Shown piece after piece: positions 26,083 through 34,722 of a DNA stretch of 47,589 nt. The stretch lies in NCBI GenBank assembly GCA_012841165.1, contig DUVF01000051.1, positions 1 through 47,589 of the forward strand. The letters run 5' to 3'. Position 1 is the stretch's first letter. Every line of letters begins with the position of its first letter. The translations under genes were made by a program, and so were the position numbers. The DNA is from Clostridiales bacterium (GTDB lineage Bacteria; Bacillota; Clostridia; Peptostreptococcales; Anaerovoracaceae). The notes beneath the pieces were generated by a model, which searched no databases, was not told where the DNA came from, and worked only from the letters and a program-made list of their open reading frames with translations.

Positions 26083-26439
26083 ATGAAGAACATACATGTG
26101 ATGAGAAAAGATGAAATCAAATTGGAGTATTTGGACACGGGGGAAGGTAATAAATTCTTTATTGACGATACGGTTGGGAAAAATCATAATTTACCGTTTA
26201 CATTTGGTATTGCTGAAGTCCATCCGTCAGTAGGAATTGATTTTGACTATGAGGGAGACGGAGCGATCTGTTTGAATCTTGAGGGAACCATAAGATTAGA
26301 AGATCCAGCAACAAACGAAACAATGTTATTTGAAAAAGGCGATGTAATTTACATCCCTCAGGCTGAAGGAAAGCATATTATCTGGAGTGCCGATGTTTAT
26401 TCGAAGTTTGCATTTGTAACATACCCTCATTGGCGATAG
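26083..26439 (+). CDS. cupin-fold small protein (EutQ-like barrel)
   Basis: 118 residues, single cupin barrel. VHPSVGIDFDYEGDGAICLN near residue 47 and LFEKGDVIYIPQAEGKHIIW near 85 match cupin motifs 1 and 2, but the usual HxH is replaced: motif 1 has GIDFDYEGDG, leaving one clear His (AEGKHIIW) and several acidic residues, so metal binding may be weak. A good GGGAGG ribosome site precedes the ATG. It is the first plus-strand gene next to the regulator and lies 340 bp before GRE2. EutQ-like cupins accompany some microcompartment and amine pathways, but no shell protein genes are present here. The role is unknown: isomerase, ligand sensor or chaperone. Confidence 0.75.
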   Translation: MKNIHVMRKDEIKLEYLDTGEGNKFFIDDTVGKNHNLPFTFGIAEVHPSVGIDFDYEGDGAICLNLEGTIRLEDPATNETMLFEKGDVIYIPQAEGKHIIWSADVYSKFAFVTYPHWR

Positions 26440-26441
26440 CC

Positions 26442-26742
26442 ATTATCAAAATCGAAGAAACGCAAAAACGTACAAATCAAGAAACGGACAAATGACAAAT
26501 AAATATAGAACTTAAATACCATATGTCCAACATATAATACATCAAATAGCGAATTGTCAGAATATTAAATGAAAGATATTATCAAATGTAAATATACAAG
26601 CAAAAGCAAGTATGTTTCTCTTTGCTTGAGATGTAATTCCATATTCCTATGATGGGCATGGGAATGCAGTGTATCAGTTGCTCTTTGCCTTGAGAAGATG
26701 AATATCAGAGAGAAGATCAGCTATTACCAAAATCGAAGAAAC
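26442..26742 (+). repeat. 20-bp direct repeat bounding the cupin-GRE2 gap
   Basis: ATTATCAAAATCGAAGAAAC (26442-26461) and ATTACCAAAATCGAAGAAAC (26723-26742) differ at one base. The DNA between them is AT-rich and non-coding, with a hairpin CAAGCAAAG/CTTTGCTTG near 26597-26627. The whole 340-bp gap (26440-26779) has no open frame worth calling. Confidence 0.6.
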
Positions 26743-26779
26743 AACTTAATCAAGACAAGTAGAAAAAGGAGGTATAAAA

Positions 26780-29203
26780 ATGTTACCGGAAAGAGACAAA
26801 GCAGTGTTGGGGGAATTTTCCTATGACGGAGGCAATCATTTCCCCAGAATAGATAAGCTGTTGGAAGAGTATTGGACCCATAAACCGATGCTTGATATCG
26901 AGAGGGCCAAGATCTATACAAGAGTCTATCGAGAAACTGAAGGAGAACGGATCAATATCAGAAGGGCGAAGGCCTTTAAAGCTTATCTGGAAGAAAGGGA
27001 AATCCGGGATCCTGGTTTACAGCTCATAATTGGCGATACCGCCCAACAGCCTCGGGCAGGTACGGTCTGCCCGGAGTTTCACAGTGGTTGGCTGGCAGAT
27101 GAGATCGATACGATCGCGACCCGGAAACAAGACCCCTATGGCACCACGCCGGAGATGGTAAAGGAGTTAAAAGAAGAGATCTTTCCTTATTGGGAGGGTA
27201 AGACCGTTGTTGACCACTGGAGAAAACAATTGCCGGAGTGGGTGGCTCAACTGGCCCTAAAAACCGGCATTGTTGATGCCGATATCAAAACGCAAAGTCC
27301 TCCGGGAGAGGTCGCCCCTTATTGGGCAATGATCCTGAAAAAAGGCTGGGGAGGATTTATCAAAGAAGCGGAGATGCATATCGCAAATCTATCAGATATC
27401 GACCCGGAAGAAGCCGAAAAAATTGACTTCTATAGAGGTTCTATAATCACCATGGAAGCTATGGGGATCTATTCCAGGCGGGTGGCTGAAGTAGCCAAAA
27501 AAGCCGCTAGAACAGAAAAGGATCCAAAGCGGAAGACCGAGCTATTGCGGATGGCAGAAAATTGTGAATGGTTAGCAACGGAACCCCCGCGCGATTTCTG
27601 GGAAGCGATTCAATTTATCTGGCTAATTCTGGTTGGGTGCATGGCAGAAGGAAATGCCCCCTCCTATTCGCCCGGGCGCGTCGACCAGCTGCTCTGGCCT
27701 TATTTCGAAAAAGATATCAATGAAGGCAAGATGACGGTTGCTTTTGCACTTGAATTGATCGAGGCGTTCTGCATCAAAACAGCCGAGAGCACCTGGTTGC
27801 TCAGCGAAAATGCCGCGATGTATTTTGCCGGCTACCAGCCTTTCCATACTCTCAATACAGGTGGGATCGATACGCGCGGCCTGGATGCCACAAACGATTT
27901 ATCCTATCTCTGGATAACTGCGAAAATGGATGTGCCACTGCATGCGCCTTCACTTTGCGTGAGAGTCCATAAAGGATCGCCCGAACACTTCCTGCAGCAT
28001 ATCGGCAAATTGGCGAGAATGGGTCTGGGCTATCCGGCTATCTATAATGACGAATCGGCCATCAAGATGATGCTGCTGTCGGGTGGAACTTTGGAAGAGG
28101 CCCGCGATTGGCAGATTGTTGGTTGCGTTGAACCCTTCATTTCAGGCAAGATGGCAAAATGGTCCGATGGCGGACATTACAACTTCGCGACAGCCATGGA
28201 GTTTGCGCTGACCAATGGACGCAGCCTGATGAATGAAGGTAAGTTGCTTGGTCTGGAAACAGGCGATCCTCGGAAGATGACCTTCGATGAAATTAAGGAC
28301 GCGGTCAAGGCGCAAATGGCCTATTTGATTGAAGCCATCAGTGTATGCGCGCACATTTGTGAACGCCTCTACTATGAAATGACGCCATTCCCGTATATGT
28401 CGACTCTGCTTGATGGAACTTATCAAAGCGGTAAGGATCTGACAGCCGGCGGTGTTAAATACACCTACGGTCCGGCCTTCATTGGAACAGGCATCGCAGA
28501 TCTTGTGAATTCCCTTTCCGCTATCAGGAAATTTGTGTATGAAGACAAGACGATCACCATGGATGAGTTGATCAAAGCCCTTGAAGCAAACTTTGAAGGC
28601 TATGAGGTAATCCATAAGATGCTCAGCAACGGAACTCCGATGTACGGGAACGACATACCGGAAGTTGATATCATGGCGGGAGAGTTTTCTGACTTTGCCT
28701 ATGAAGAGATCATCAAGCATAAATCATTCCGCGGTCCGCACTACATATCGGGCCTGTATCCCGTATCTTCCCATGTGCCGCACGGCCTGGTGGTAGGAGC
28801 GCTGCCTTATGGCAGAAAAGCCGGCACGCCTCTGGCGGATGGACTTTCTCCCAAAGGCGGGACTGACTTGCATGGTCCGACTGCGGTCTTAAAATCGGTT
28901 TCCAAGGTGAATGCCGAAATTCATACCGCAGGGACACTGCTGAACATGCGCTTGGATCCGGTCAGCGTTAAGGGGGATCTGGGACTCAAACGTATCTCTT
29001 CGCTGATTCGCACCTTGGTCGATCTCAACATCTACCATATTCAGTTCAATGTAACTAATTCCGAGATACTGTGCAAGGCACAGAAAACTCCGGACAAATA
29101 TCGCAGCCTGATCATTCGGGTTGCCGGATACAGCGCATATTTCACAGAGCTATGCAAAGAAATGCAGGATGATATCATCCAAAGGACGATCCATCAAGCG
29201 TAA
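26780..29203 (+). CDS. glycyl radical enzyme GRE2, CxE type (substrate unknown)
   Basis: 807 residues, the same superfamily as GRE1 but clearly different. The thiyl motif is GCVEPFISGKMAKW with Cys449 and Glu451, and the glycyl loop VAGYSAYF has Gly783. Around the active site GRE1 has PQIPGKTTMW and GRE2 has PFISGKMAKW, so substrates probably differ. AAAGGAGG stands at a good distance before the ATG. A strong hairpin separates it from its own activase. Its base composition is closer to the housekeeping genes than that of the GRE1 arm, so the two enzymes need not share an origin. The Cys-x-Glu motif again argues against pyruvate formate-lyase. Dehydratase, lyase and decarboxylase activities remain open. 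Confidence 0.95.
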   Translation: MLPERDKAVLGEFSYDGGNHFPRIDKLLEEYWTHKPMLDIERAKIYTRVYRETEGERINIRRAKAFKAYLEEREIRDPGLQLIIGDTAQQPRAGTVCPEFHSGWLADEIDTIATRKQDPYGTTPEMVKELKEEIFPYWEGKTVVDHWRKQLPEWVAQLALKTGIVDADIKTQSPPGEVAPYWAMILKKGWGGFIKEAEMHIANLSDIDPEEAEKIDFYRGSIITMEAMGIYSRRVAEVAKKAARTEKDPKRKTELLRMAENCEWLATEPPRDFWEAIQFIWLILVGCMAEGNAPSYSPGRVDQLLWPYFEKDINEGKMTVAFALELIEAFCIKTAESTWLLSENAAMYFAGYQPFHTLNTGGIDTRGLDATNDLSYLWITAKMDVPLHAPSLCVRVHKGSPEHFLQHIGKLARMGLGYPAIYNDESAIKMMLLSGGTLEEARDWQIVGCVEPFISGKMAKWSDGGHYNFATAMEFALTNGRSLMNEGKLLGLETGDPRKMTFDEIKDAVKAQMAYLIEAISVCAHICERLYYEMTPFPYMSTLLDGTYQSGKDLTAGGVKYTYGPAFIGTGIADLVNSLSAIRKFVYEDKTITMDELIKALEANFEGYEVIHKMLSNGTPMYGNDIPEVDIMAGEFSDFAYEEIIKHKSFRGPHYISGLYPVSSHVPHGLVVGALPYGRKAGTPLADGLSPKGGTDLHGPTAVLKSVSKVNAEIHTAGTLLNMRLDPVSVKGDLGLKRISSLIRTLVDLNIYHIQFNVTNSEILCKAQKTPDKYRSLIIRVAGYSAYFTELCKEMQDDIIQRTIHQA

Positions 29204-29218
29204 TGGAAAAACCTATGC

Positions 29219-29250
29219 ACCCTGCGCAGCTGCCAACAGCTGCGCAGGGT
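29219..29250 (+). terminator. intra-operon hairpin between GRE2 and activase 2
   Basis: Perfect 14-bp GC-rich arms (29219-29232 and 29237-29250) with a CCAA loop, followed by TGTTATT rather than a T run. It probably attenuates read-through so that the enzyme is made in excess of its activase, or protects the GRE2 mRNA end. Confidence 0.75.
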
Positions 29251-29288
29251 TGTTATTAAAAAGGACAGAAGGAAAGGATGGGCTACAG

Positions 29289-30194
29289 TTGAAAAAACAC
29301 GATGAAAACAACGGATTCATATTTAACATACAAAAGTTCTCCATTCACGACGGAGAGGGCATTAGAACGTTGGTTTTCATGAAAGGCTGCCCGCTGCGCT
29401 GCATATGGTGCTGCAACCCCGAATCCCAGTCTTTTACCGAAGACATTCTCTTTGTTCGAACTAAATGCATTGGTTGTGGCTATTGCCTGGTAAAATGTCC
29501 GCAACAGGCTGTATCTCCTGATGATTTTACGATCGACCGGGGAAAATGCACAGTTTGTGGGACCTGTACAAATTTCTGCTATGCGGAAGCTAAAAAAAAG
29601 GTCGGGCGCTGGGTTACCATAAGAGATATCTTACATGAATTAGAAAAAGACAGAATCGTTTTTGGACATTCGGGAGGGGGATTGACTGTAGGGGGCGGCG
29701 AGCCTTTGTCGCAACCTGATTTTGTCAGAACTTTAGTAAAAGATGCTCACCAACTCAGCTTTTCAACTGCCATGGAAACCTGTGGCCATGGTAAGTGGAC
29801 AGACCTGGAAGGTATTATTGAGAACCTGGACGAACTTTTTATGGACTTGAAAAACATGGATCCTGAACGCCATAAACAGCTGACCGGTGTCGATAATGCT
29901 TTGATTTTGGAAAATGCCGAGAAGAGCGCAAAAACTGGTGTGAAACTGACATTTCGCCTTCCTTTGATTCCGGGCTGCACTGATGACGAAGAGAATGTAG
30001 CCGCTACAGCAAGATTCGTGAGCAAACTGGAAGGAAATGTAAGGCTGGAAATCCTGCCTTACCACAGACTGGGCGAAGATAAATTCGAATGGATGGACAG
30101 GGAATATGATTTAAAAGGGGTTCAGGTCCATGACGAAAAAGTTAAGCGTGACATGGAAGAATTAGCCCGCAGTTGCGGCTGCCAGGTAGTTTAA
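29289..30194 (+). CDS. glycyl radical enzyme activase 2 (radical SAM)
   Basis: Activating enzyme for GRE2, about 301 residues from a TTG start at 29289, which has AGGAAAGG about 12 bp upstream; the open frame extends further upstream but would overlap the GRE2 end and the hairpin, and family alignment (GFIFNIQKFSIHDGEGIRT) supports the TTG. The radical SAM cysteines are 34, 38 and 41 (GCPLRCIWC). Two ferredoxin-type clusters follow: Cys60, 63, 66, 70 and Cys87, 90, 93, 97. SGGGLTVGGGEPL is the GGE-type SAM-binding motif. It closely parallels activase 1 but is not interchangeable by eye. A terminator follows. Confidence 0.94.
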   Translation: MKKHDENNGFIFNIQKFSIHDGEGIRTLVFMKGCPLRCIWCCNPESQSFTEDILFVRTKCIGCGYCLVKCPQQAVSPDDFTIDRGKCTVCGTCTNFCYAEAKKKVGRWVTIRDILHELEKDRIVFGHSGGGLTVGGGEPLSQPDFVRTLVKDAHQLSFSTAMETCGHGKWTDLEGIIENLDELFMDLKNMDPERHKQLTGVDNALILENAEKSAKTGVKLTFRLPLIPGCTDDEENVAATARFVSKLEGNVRLEILPYHRLGEDKFEWMDREYDLKGVQVHDEKVKRDMEELARSCGCQVV

Positions 30195-30216
30195 TGGGTC
30201 ATTTCACATAAAATTT

Positions 30217-30264
30217 AACCCTATTATTACGGCGTTACGGTTGCGTAAATAGGGTTATTTTTTT
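30217..30264 (+). terminator. Rho-independent terminator after activase 2
   Basis: Arms 30217-30225 and 30248-30256 (AACCCTATT/AATAGGGTT) enclose an inner stem, followed by a T7 run. It marks the end of the GRE2 operon. Confidence 0.88.
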
Positions 30265-30358
30265 GTGTTATTCCGGCATTGTATTTTTCGTGCTATGATG
30301 TAACAAATGAGCAAGTGTAAAAGATATTTTCGTACTGATTTAATATAAGGAAATCTTA

Positions 30359-31297
30359 ATGTCCATACTTCCCTTTGCTTGTTTGGCAATTGGCATCCTG
30401 CTAAGTATCGTTGTCAAGTCGGATCGTCTTGGACTGATAGCCGACAAGGCGACGTCAGTTATTCTGATCATTTTAATGCTGTCGATCGGTATCGGCATAG
30501 GGCTGGATAAAGCGCTTGTCAGCAACCTGGCTAAGATAGGCCTGAACTGTCTGATAATTGCCTTGTGCGCGGCTTTCTTCAGTACATTATTCACCGTTCT
30601 GGTGGAGAAAACCCTTCTGCCGCTCAAAGAGATTGACGAAAAACTGAAACATCAAATGCTTGACTCCAAAGCAACCCAAGAACCCGCAAAAGGAACGCCT
30701 TTGGTCTGGATCATGCCAAGCGGAGTGGTTCTGGGTGTGCTGATCGGCATTTTCAGCCGGGATTTTTTGACCGGCGAAATTACTGATAAAATTTTTATCG
30801 TCGTATTGGTTTTTCTGTTTATCAGCATCGGCATTTCTCTGGGAGCAAATCGGTCTGTTTTTCAATATGTAAAGACCTTGGGGCTTAAAATCATCTGGCT
30901 GCCTGTCGCCATTGTGTTAGGGAGTCTGTGCGGCGGTGTGGTTGCCGGATTGTTGCTCGACCTTCCATTTAAGATACCTTTTATTTCTGCTTCTGGAATG
31001 TGTTTTTTCAGTCTTACCGGAGCTTATATGACATCAGCGATGGGTGTGGAAGCCGGGGCATATGGTTTTTTAGTCAACCTACTGCGTGATATTATAACTT
31101 TGCTTTTGATGCCTTGGCTGATCAGAATCAGTCCGGGTAGTCTGATCGCCGGCGTCGGTACTGGGAACATGGATGTGATGCTGGCTCCGGTCACAAAATT
31201 CATCGGCGTCCGTCTATCTTTGATAGCTTTTCTGACAGGTACAATTCTGACTTTTCTGGTTCCGTTTCTATTGCCCCTGCTGGTTGCCGTGCTTTAA
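30359..31297 (+). CDS. lysO: LysO-family lysine exporter (DUF340)
   Basis: 312-residue membrane protein with about eight to nine segments, matching LysO/YbjE: an N-terminal half ILMLSIGIGIGLDKAL and a C-terminal half with VFLFISIGISLGANR, FISASGMCFFSLTGAYM and a re-entrant AGVGTGNMDVMLAP. LysO of E. coli exports L-lysine and toxic analogues. Some relatives split the two halves into two genes; here they are joined with an acidic/basic linker at about 88-112. A TAAGGAAATC ribosome site precedes the ATG. It stands alone between terminators and the FHA cluster. Substrate inferred from family only. Confidence 0.88.
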   Translation: MSILPFACLAIGILLSIVVKSDRLGLIADKATSVILIILMLSIGIGIGLDKALVSNLAKIGLNCLIIALCAAFFSTLFTVLVEKTLLPLKEIDEKLKHQMLDSKATQEPAKGTPLVWIMPSGVVLGVLIGIFSRDFLTGEITDKIFIVVLVFLFISIGISLGANRSVFQYVKTLGLKIIWLPVAIVLGSLCGGVVAGLLLDLPFKIPFISASGMCFFSLTGAYMTSAMGVEAGAYGFLVNLLRDIITLLLMPWLIRISPGSLIAGVGTGNMDVMLAPVTKFIGVRLSLIAFLTGTILTFLVPFLLPLLVAVL

Positions 31298-31463
31298 TCA
31301 CAGGGTTCGGCGCAAGCGGCAAAGCTGGCTGGTATGAGAGGCGGATATTAACTTCAGCTTTCGGATCATATGGCATTTTCCTGTTCGCTTTGGTGTGATA
31401 GAATAGGACGGGTATATTATTTACTATTACTAGGGAAAAAGCATTGACAGAAAAGGAGCGGCC

Positions 31464-31964
31464 ATGCAGAAAGCGCTTGAAACACTTGAGAAGATCTTTT
31501 TCAGCGACCTGATCGGCGGCCTTGATCTCTATACTATCGTGGCTTCTGTCTTGAAGTTTATATTTGTTATAATTGTACTCTATTTCGTGGTCACGATCGT
31601 GCGGATGATCTATCTCGATATTAGGCAGACAGTCCGTTCGACGGCTGCCGCCAACACCTACATCAAGCTGATCAACCGGCGCGACCAGTTCGATTTCCCG
31701 GTGCGTGAGATATATTATGTCGATGACGGCACGACTATCGGGCGGGGAAAGGGCAACAGCATAGTTGTCAACGATCCCAGGCTGTCCAAACAGCATGCCC
31801 GCTTCATTTTATCCGAAGGACGTTTCTATCTGGAAGATCTTAATTCGACCAACGGGACGCGACTAAATGAAATACCGGTCGATCAGCCGACCGAGATACG
31901 GAATCGCGATATCATCAGCCTCGGCCTGCTCGAATTCATGTTTATCAATCGGGGGGAACAGTGA
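31464..31964 (+). CDS. membrane-anchored FHA-domain protein
   Basis: 166 residues. One membrane segment (about 20-48, VLKFIFVIIVLYFVVTIV) is followed by a cytoplasmic FHA domain at about 80-160 with the core DGTTIGRGKGNSIVVNDPRL, SKQHARF and LNSTNGTRLN. FHA domains bind phosphothreonine peptides. The gene overlaps the RodA/FtsW gene by four bases and precedes a class B PBP, an arrangement also seen with Ser/Thr-kinase control of wall synthesis in Gram-positive bacteria. It is likely to recruit a phosphorylated division or wall regulator to RodA. No kinase gene is in the window. Confidence 0.92.
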   Translation: MQKALETLEKIFFSDLIGGLDLYTIVASVLKFIFVIIVLYFVVTIVRMIYLDIRQTVRSTAAANTYIKLINRRDQFDFPVREIYYVDDGTTIGRGKGNSIVVNDPRLSKQHARFILSEGRFYLEDLNSTNGTRLNEIPVDQPTEIRNRDIISLGLLEFMFINRGEQ

Positions 31965-33301
31965 AGCGCTTTTATTTGACCGGAGCGATTGGGCTTACGG
32001 TTTTGTTTCAAATTCTCAGTCTGACTTTGGTATTGTTGTTTCATGTGAAGGAATTGAATATTCCTTTGCTCATGTTTGCAGTGTTGCTGATCCTGTTCAC
32101 ATTTGTATCGGTTCGTCTGGTCGATCGCCTGATGAGCGGCGACAGCTATCTGATTTTGATCGTAAATATGTTATTTTCCATTGGCGTTATTATGATATAT
32201 CGGATCAAACCAGCGTTGGGCGAACGGCAACTTCTGTTTTACGCGATCGCGGTGGTAAGCTTTTTTGTGGTTTATATTTTAATCCGACAGTCTCCGGATT
32301 TCTGGAAGGATAAGACGCTGTTTTACTATTTAGCGACCCTCTTTCTCTTTGCGATTACCTTGCTGTTCGGGCTTACGCATGGCGGCGCCCGCAACTGGAT
32401 CGAGCTGTTTGGCGTCCAGATCCAGCCCTCTGAATTCGCTAAAATACCCTTTGTCTTTTTTATCGCGGCGTATTACGCCAACGCGGAACGCTATTCCCGG
32501 ACAGTTCTCTTTGGCCGGTTGCGTTTGGGAAGCGCCGTATTGATGGCCGCCACCTATGTGTTGATCGGCTTGTTTTTCATTCAGAGGGAGCTGGGCACGG
32601 CGGTCGTCTTTCTGTTCGTGCTGCTAGCCGCTCAATTTGCCTTTGAAAAGAACCGCCGCTTGCTTTATGGCAACCTGGCCTTAGCCGCTGTCGGCCTGAC
32701 CGCCGGTTACTTCTTGTTTGATCATGTCCGGACGCGCTTTGAGATATGGATCGATCCCTGGTCGGATATCGCTGATAAGGGCTATCAGATCACCCAGTCG
32801 TTGTTTGCGCTGGCGGAAGGCGGTTTTTTCGGTTCCGGCATCGGTCTGGGCTCGCCCGGCCTGATCCCGCTGGGACATTCAGATTTCATCTTTGCGGCCA
32901 TTGTCGAAGAGATGGGCGCTTTCATGGGCGTTTGCGTCATGTTGTTGTTCCTCATTCTGTTTTATCGCGGAGTGAAGATCAGCATGCGGCAAAGTTCAAA
33001 CTTCTACAGTGCGCTGGCGCTGCTGGTGTCGGTCATGTTTGCCGCCCAGGGGATTATCATGTTCGCCGGGGTGATGAAGCTGATCCCGCTGACCGGAATT
33101 ACGATCCCTTTCCTGACTTACGGCGGCAGCTCGCTGCTGTCAAGCTTCATTCTGTTGGGAGCCTTGCAGGTAGCGAGCGAAGACCTGCGGCCGGACGGTG
33201 AAGACCTGCGGACAGACGATGAAGACCTATGGGCTAATTGGGCAGATGAGGGAGATTGGGCAAAAAGGTCGGGTTCAGGAGCAGAGGAGGTCGGTCGATG
33301 A
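31961..33301 (+). CDS. SEDS peptidoglycan polymerase (RodA/FtsW family)
   Basis: 446 residues, about ten membrane segments; polymerises lipid II into glycan strands together with a class B PBP. Family landmarks are GGARNWIELFGVQIQPSEFA near residue 139, QRELGTAVVFL near 206, AEGGFFGSGIGLGSPGLIPL near 285 with the conserved HSDFIFAAIVEEMG, and LTGITIPFLTYGGSSLL near 375. The start is GTG at 31961, overlapping the FHA stop. The C-terminal 40 residues form a hydrophilic tail with a seven-residue repeat EDLRxDx, encoded by a 21-bp tandem repeat (33179-33232), and overlap the PBP start. RodA versus FtsW is not certain; pairing with an elongation-like PBP suggests RodA. Confidence 0.93.
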   Translation: MKRFYLTGAIGLTVLFQILSLTLVLLFHVKELNIPLLMFAVLLILFTFVSVRLVDRLMSGDSYLILIVNMLFSIGVIMIYRIKPALGERQLLFYAIAVVSFFVVYILIRQSPDFWKDKTLFYYLATLFLFAITLLFGLTHGGARNWIELFGVQIQPSEFAKIPFVFFIAAYYANAERYSRTVLFGRLRLGSAVLMAATYVLIGLFFIQRELGTAVVFLFVLLAAQFAFEKNRRLLYGNLALAAVGLTAGYFLFDHVRTRFEIWIDPWSDIADKGYQITQSLFALAEGGFFGSGIGLGSPGLIPLGHSDFIFAAIVEEMGAFMGVCVMLLFLILFYRGVKISMRQSSNFYSALALLVSVMFAAQGIIMFAGVMKLIPLTGITIPFLTYGGSSLLSSFILLGALQVASEDLRPDGEDLRTDDEDLWANWADEGDWAKRSGSGAEEVGR

Positions 33302-34695
33302 TACGCAGCCGTAAACGCTTAGCCTGGTTGCTATTTTTGCTGATGATAGTTTTTTTAGGCCTGATTCTCTATTTGTCGCTGTTTCAACTGGTGAGCGCGG
33401 GCGAACTCAAAGAAAACGCGTACAACAAGCGCAACTGGATGGATGAGACCAAGGTTCAGCGCGGCCGGTTTATAGACATGCAGGGAAAGGTGCTGGTGGA
33501 GTCACAGCCGCAGAGTGACGGTACTAATAAACGGGTGGCGCACTTTCCTTATCACTATGCTCAACTGATCGGCTACAATTCAAAAGTTTATGGAAAGAGC
33601 GGTCTTGAAGCAAAATATAATTCTTACTTGTTGAACATTCAGAACGATAATCTGTTTGGTAAGTTGAAGGGCAATGTGCTCAAGGCGGATATCGGAAACG
33701 ATGTTCACCTGACGCTCAACCATCGCCTGCAGGAGGTCGCTCATCAGGCGCTTAAAGGCAAAAGGGGGGCGGTGGTGGCGATCGAACCGGCCAGCGGACG
33801 TGTTTTGGCTTTGGTATCTCAACCGTCCTTCAATGCCAACCGTATTGAGGAAGAGTGGAACTCGATAGTCGAGAACAAGAACAGCCCGCTGTTGAACCGG
33901 CCGATTCAGGGTTTGTATACGCCGGGTTCGGTGATGAAGGTTTTGACGGCGACAGCGCTGTTGGAAAATAATGTAAATTTAGATTATGAAGACAAGGGTT
34001 CGGCGGTCATCGGCGGTTACAAAGTCGTAAATCTTAACGGCAAAGCCTATGGTTCGATCGGTTTACAAAAAGCGCTGGTGCATTCATCCAATGTCTATTT
34101 TGCGCAAAAGGCGGTCGATCTTGGAGCTGCCGCTATGAAAGAGAGCGCGGAACTGTTTTACATCAACAAAGATATTCCCTTCGAATTGCCGGTCACTAAA
34201 TCAAGAGTCAGTTATCAAGCCGGGATGGGTCAGACAGAACTGGCGGCCAGCGGCTATGGCCAGGGCGAGAGCCTGCTCACGCCGCTCAATCTGGGCCTGG
34301 CGATCGCAGCGGTAGCGAATGATGGGGTGATGAAACAGCCCTTCATTGTTGAAAAAGTCATGGCGCCAAGCGGAACAGTGCTTGAGCAGGCTAAGCCGAA
34401 AACCTTGTCCGTGGTCGGCAGCCCCGCAAATATGAAGATCCTTCAGGCAGCGCTGCTCGCTACGGTGAAGGAAAACCGGTCGGCGGCCAGCATCAGAGGA
34501 CATCAGGTTGCGGGCAAGACCGGCACCGCGCAAACTTCAAGCGGCAGGGCACATGCCTGGTTCATCGGCTATGCGCCATATGAAAATCCGCAGATCGCCG
34601 TCGCGGTGATCGTGGAAGAAGCAGGCGGCAGCGGCGGCAAGATAGCCGCGCCGATTGCCGGAAAAATGTTCAATTACTGGCTCAACCAGAGGTAG
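33298..34695 (+). CDS. class B penicillin-binding protein (transpeptidase)
   Basis: Cross-links peptidoglycan outside the membrane; 465 residues with one N-terminal membrane segment (about 6-28). The ATG at 33298 is chosen because GAGGAGG is 5-7 bp upstream and the reading frame overlaps the RodA stop as ATGA; an in-frame ATG at 33256 lacks a site. Catalytic motifs: SVMK (SxxK, in YTPGSVMKVL), SSN (VHSSNVYFAQ) and KTG (VAGKTGTAQTSSG). The N-terminal pedestal domain is short. It forms a SEDS-PBP pair with the preceding gene. Close to PbpA of Actinobacteria and clostridial relatives by gene order. Confidence 0.94.
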   Translation: MIRSRKRLAWLLFLLMIVFLGLILYLSLFQLVSAGELKENAYNKRNWMDETKVQRGRFIDMQGKVLVESQPQSDGTNKRVAHFPYHYAQLIGYNSKVYGKSGLEAKYNSYLLNIQNDNLFGKLKGNVLKADIGNDVHLTLNHRLQEVAHQALKGKRGAVVAIEPASGRVLALVSQPSFNANRIEEEWNSIVENKNSPLLNRPIQGLYTPGSVMKVLTATALLENNVNLDYEDKGSAVIGGYKVVNLNGKAYGSIGLQKALVHSSNVYFAQKAVDLGAAAMKESAELFYINKDIPFELPVTKSRVSYQAGMGQTELAASGYGQGESLLTPLNLGLAIAAVANDGVMKQPFIVEKVMAPSGTVLEQAKPKTLSVVGSPANMKILQAALLATVKENRSAASIRGHQVAGKTGTAQTSSGRAHAWFIGYAPYENPQIAVAVIVEEAGGSGGKIAAPIAGKMFNYWLNQR

Positions 34696-34722
34696 AAGCC
34701 AGGCGATAATTGTTATCAGGCT

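Noticed and set aside
26442-26742. CRISPR-like repeats
   Set aside because: Only two copies, 261 bp between them, and no cas genes.
28142-28720. 192-codon open frame on the minus strand within GRE2
   Set aside because: Shadow of GRE2, which has complete active-site and radical motifs on the other strand.
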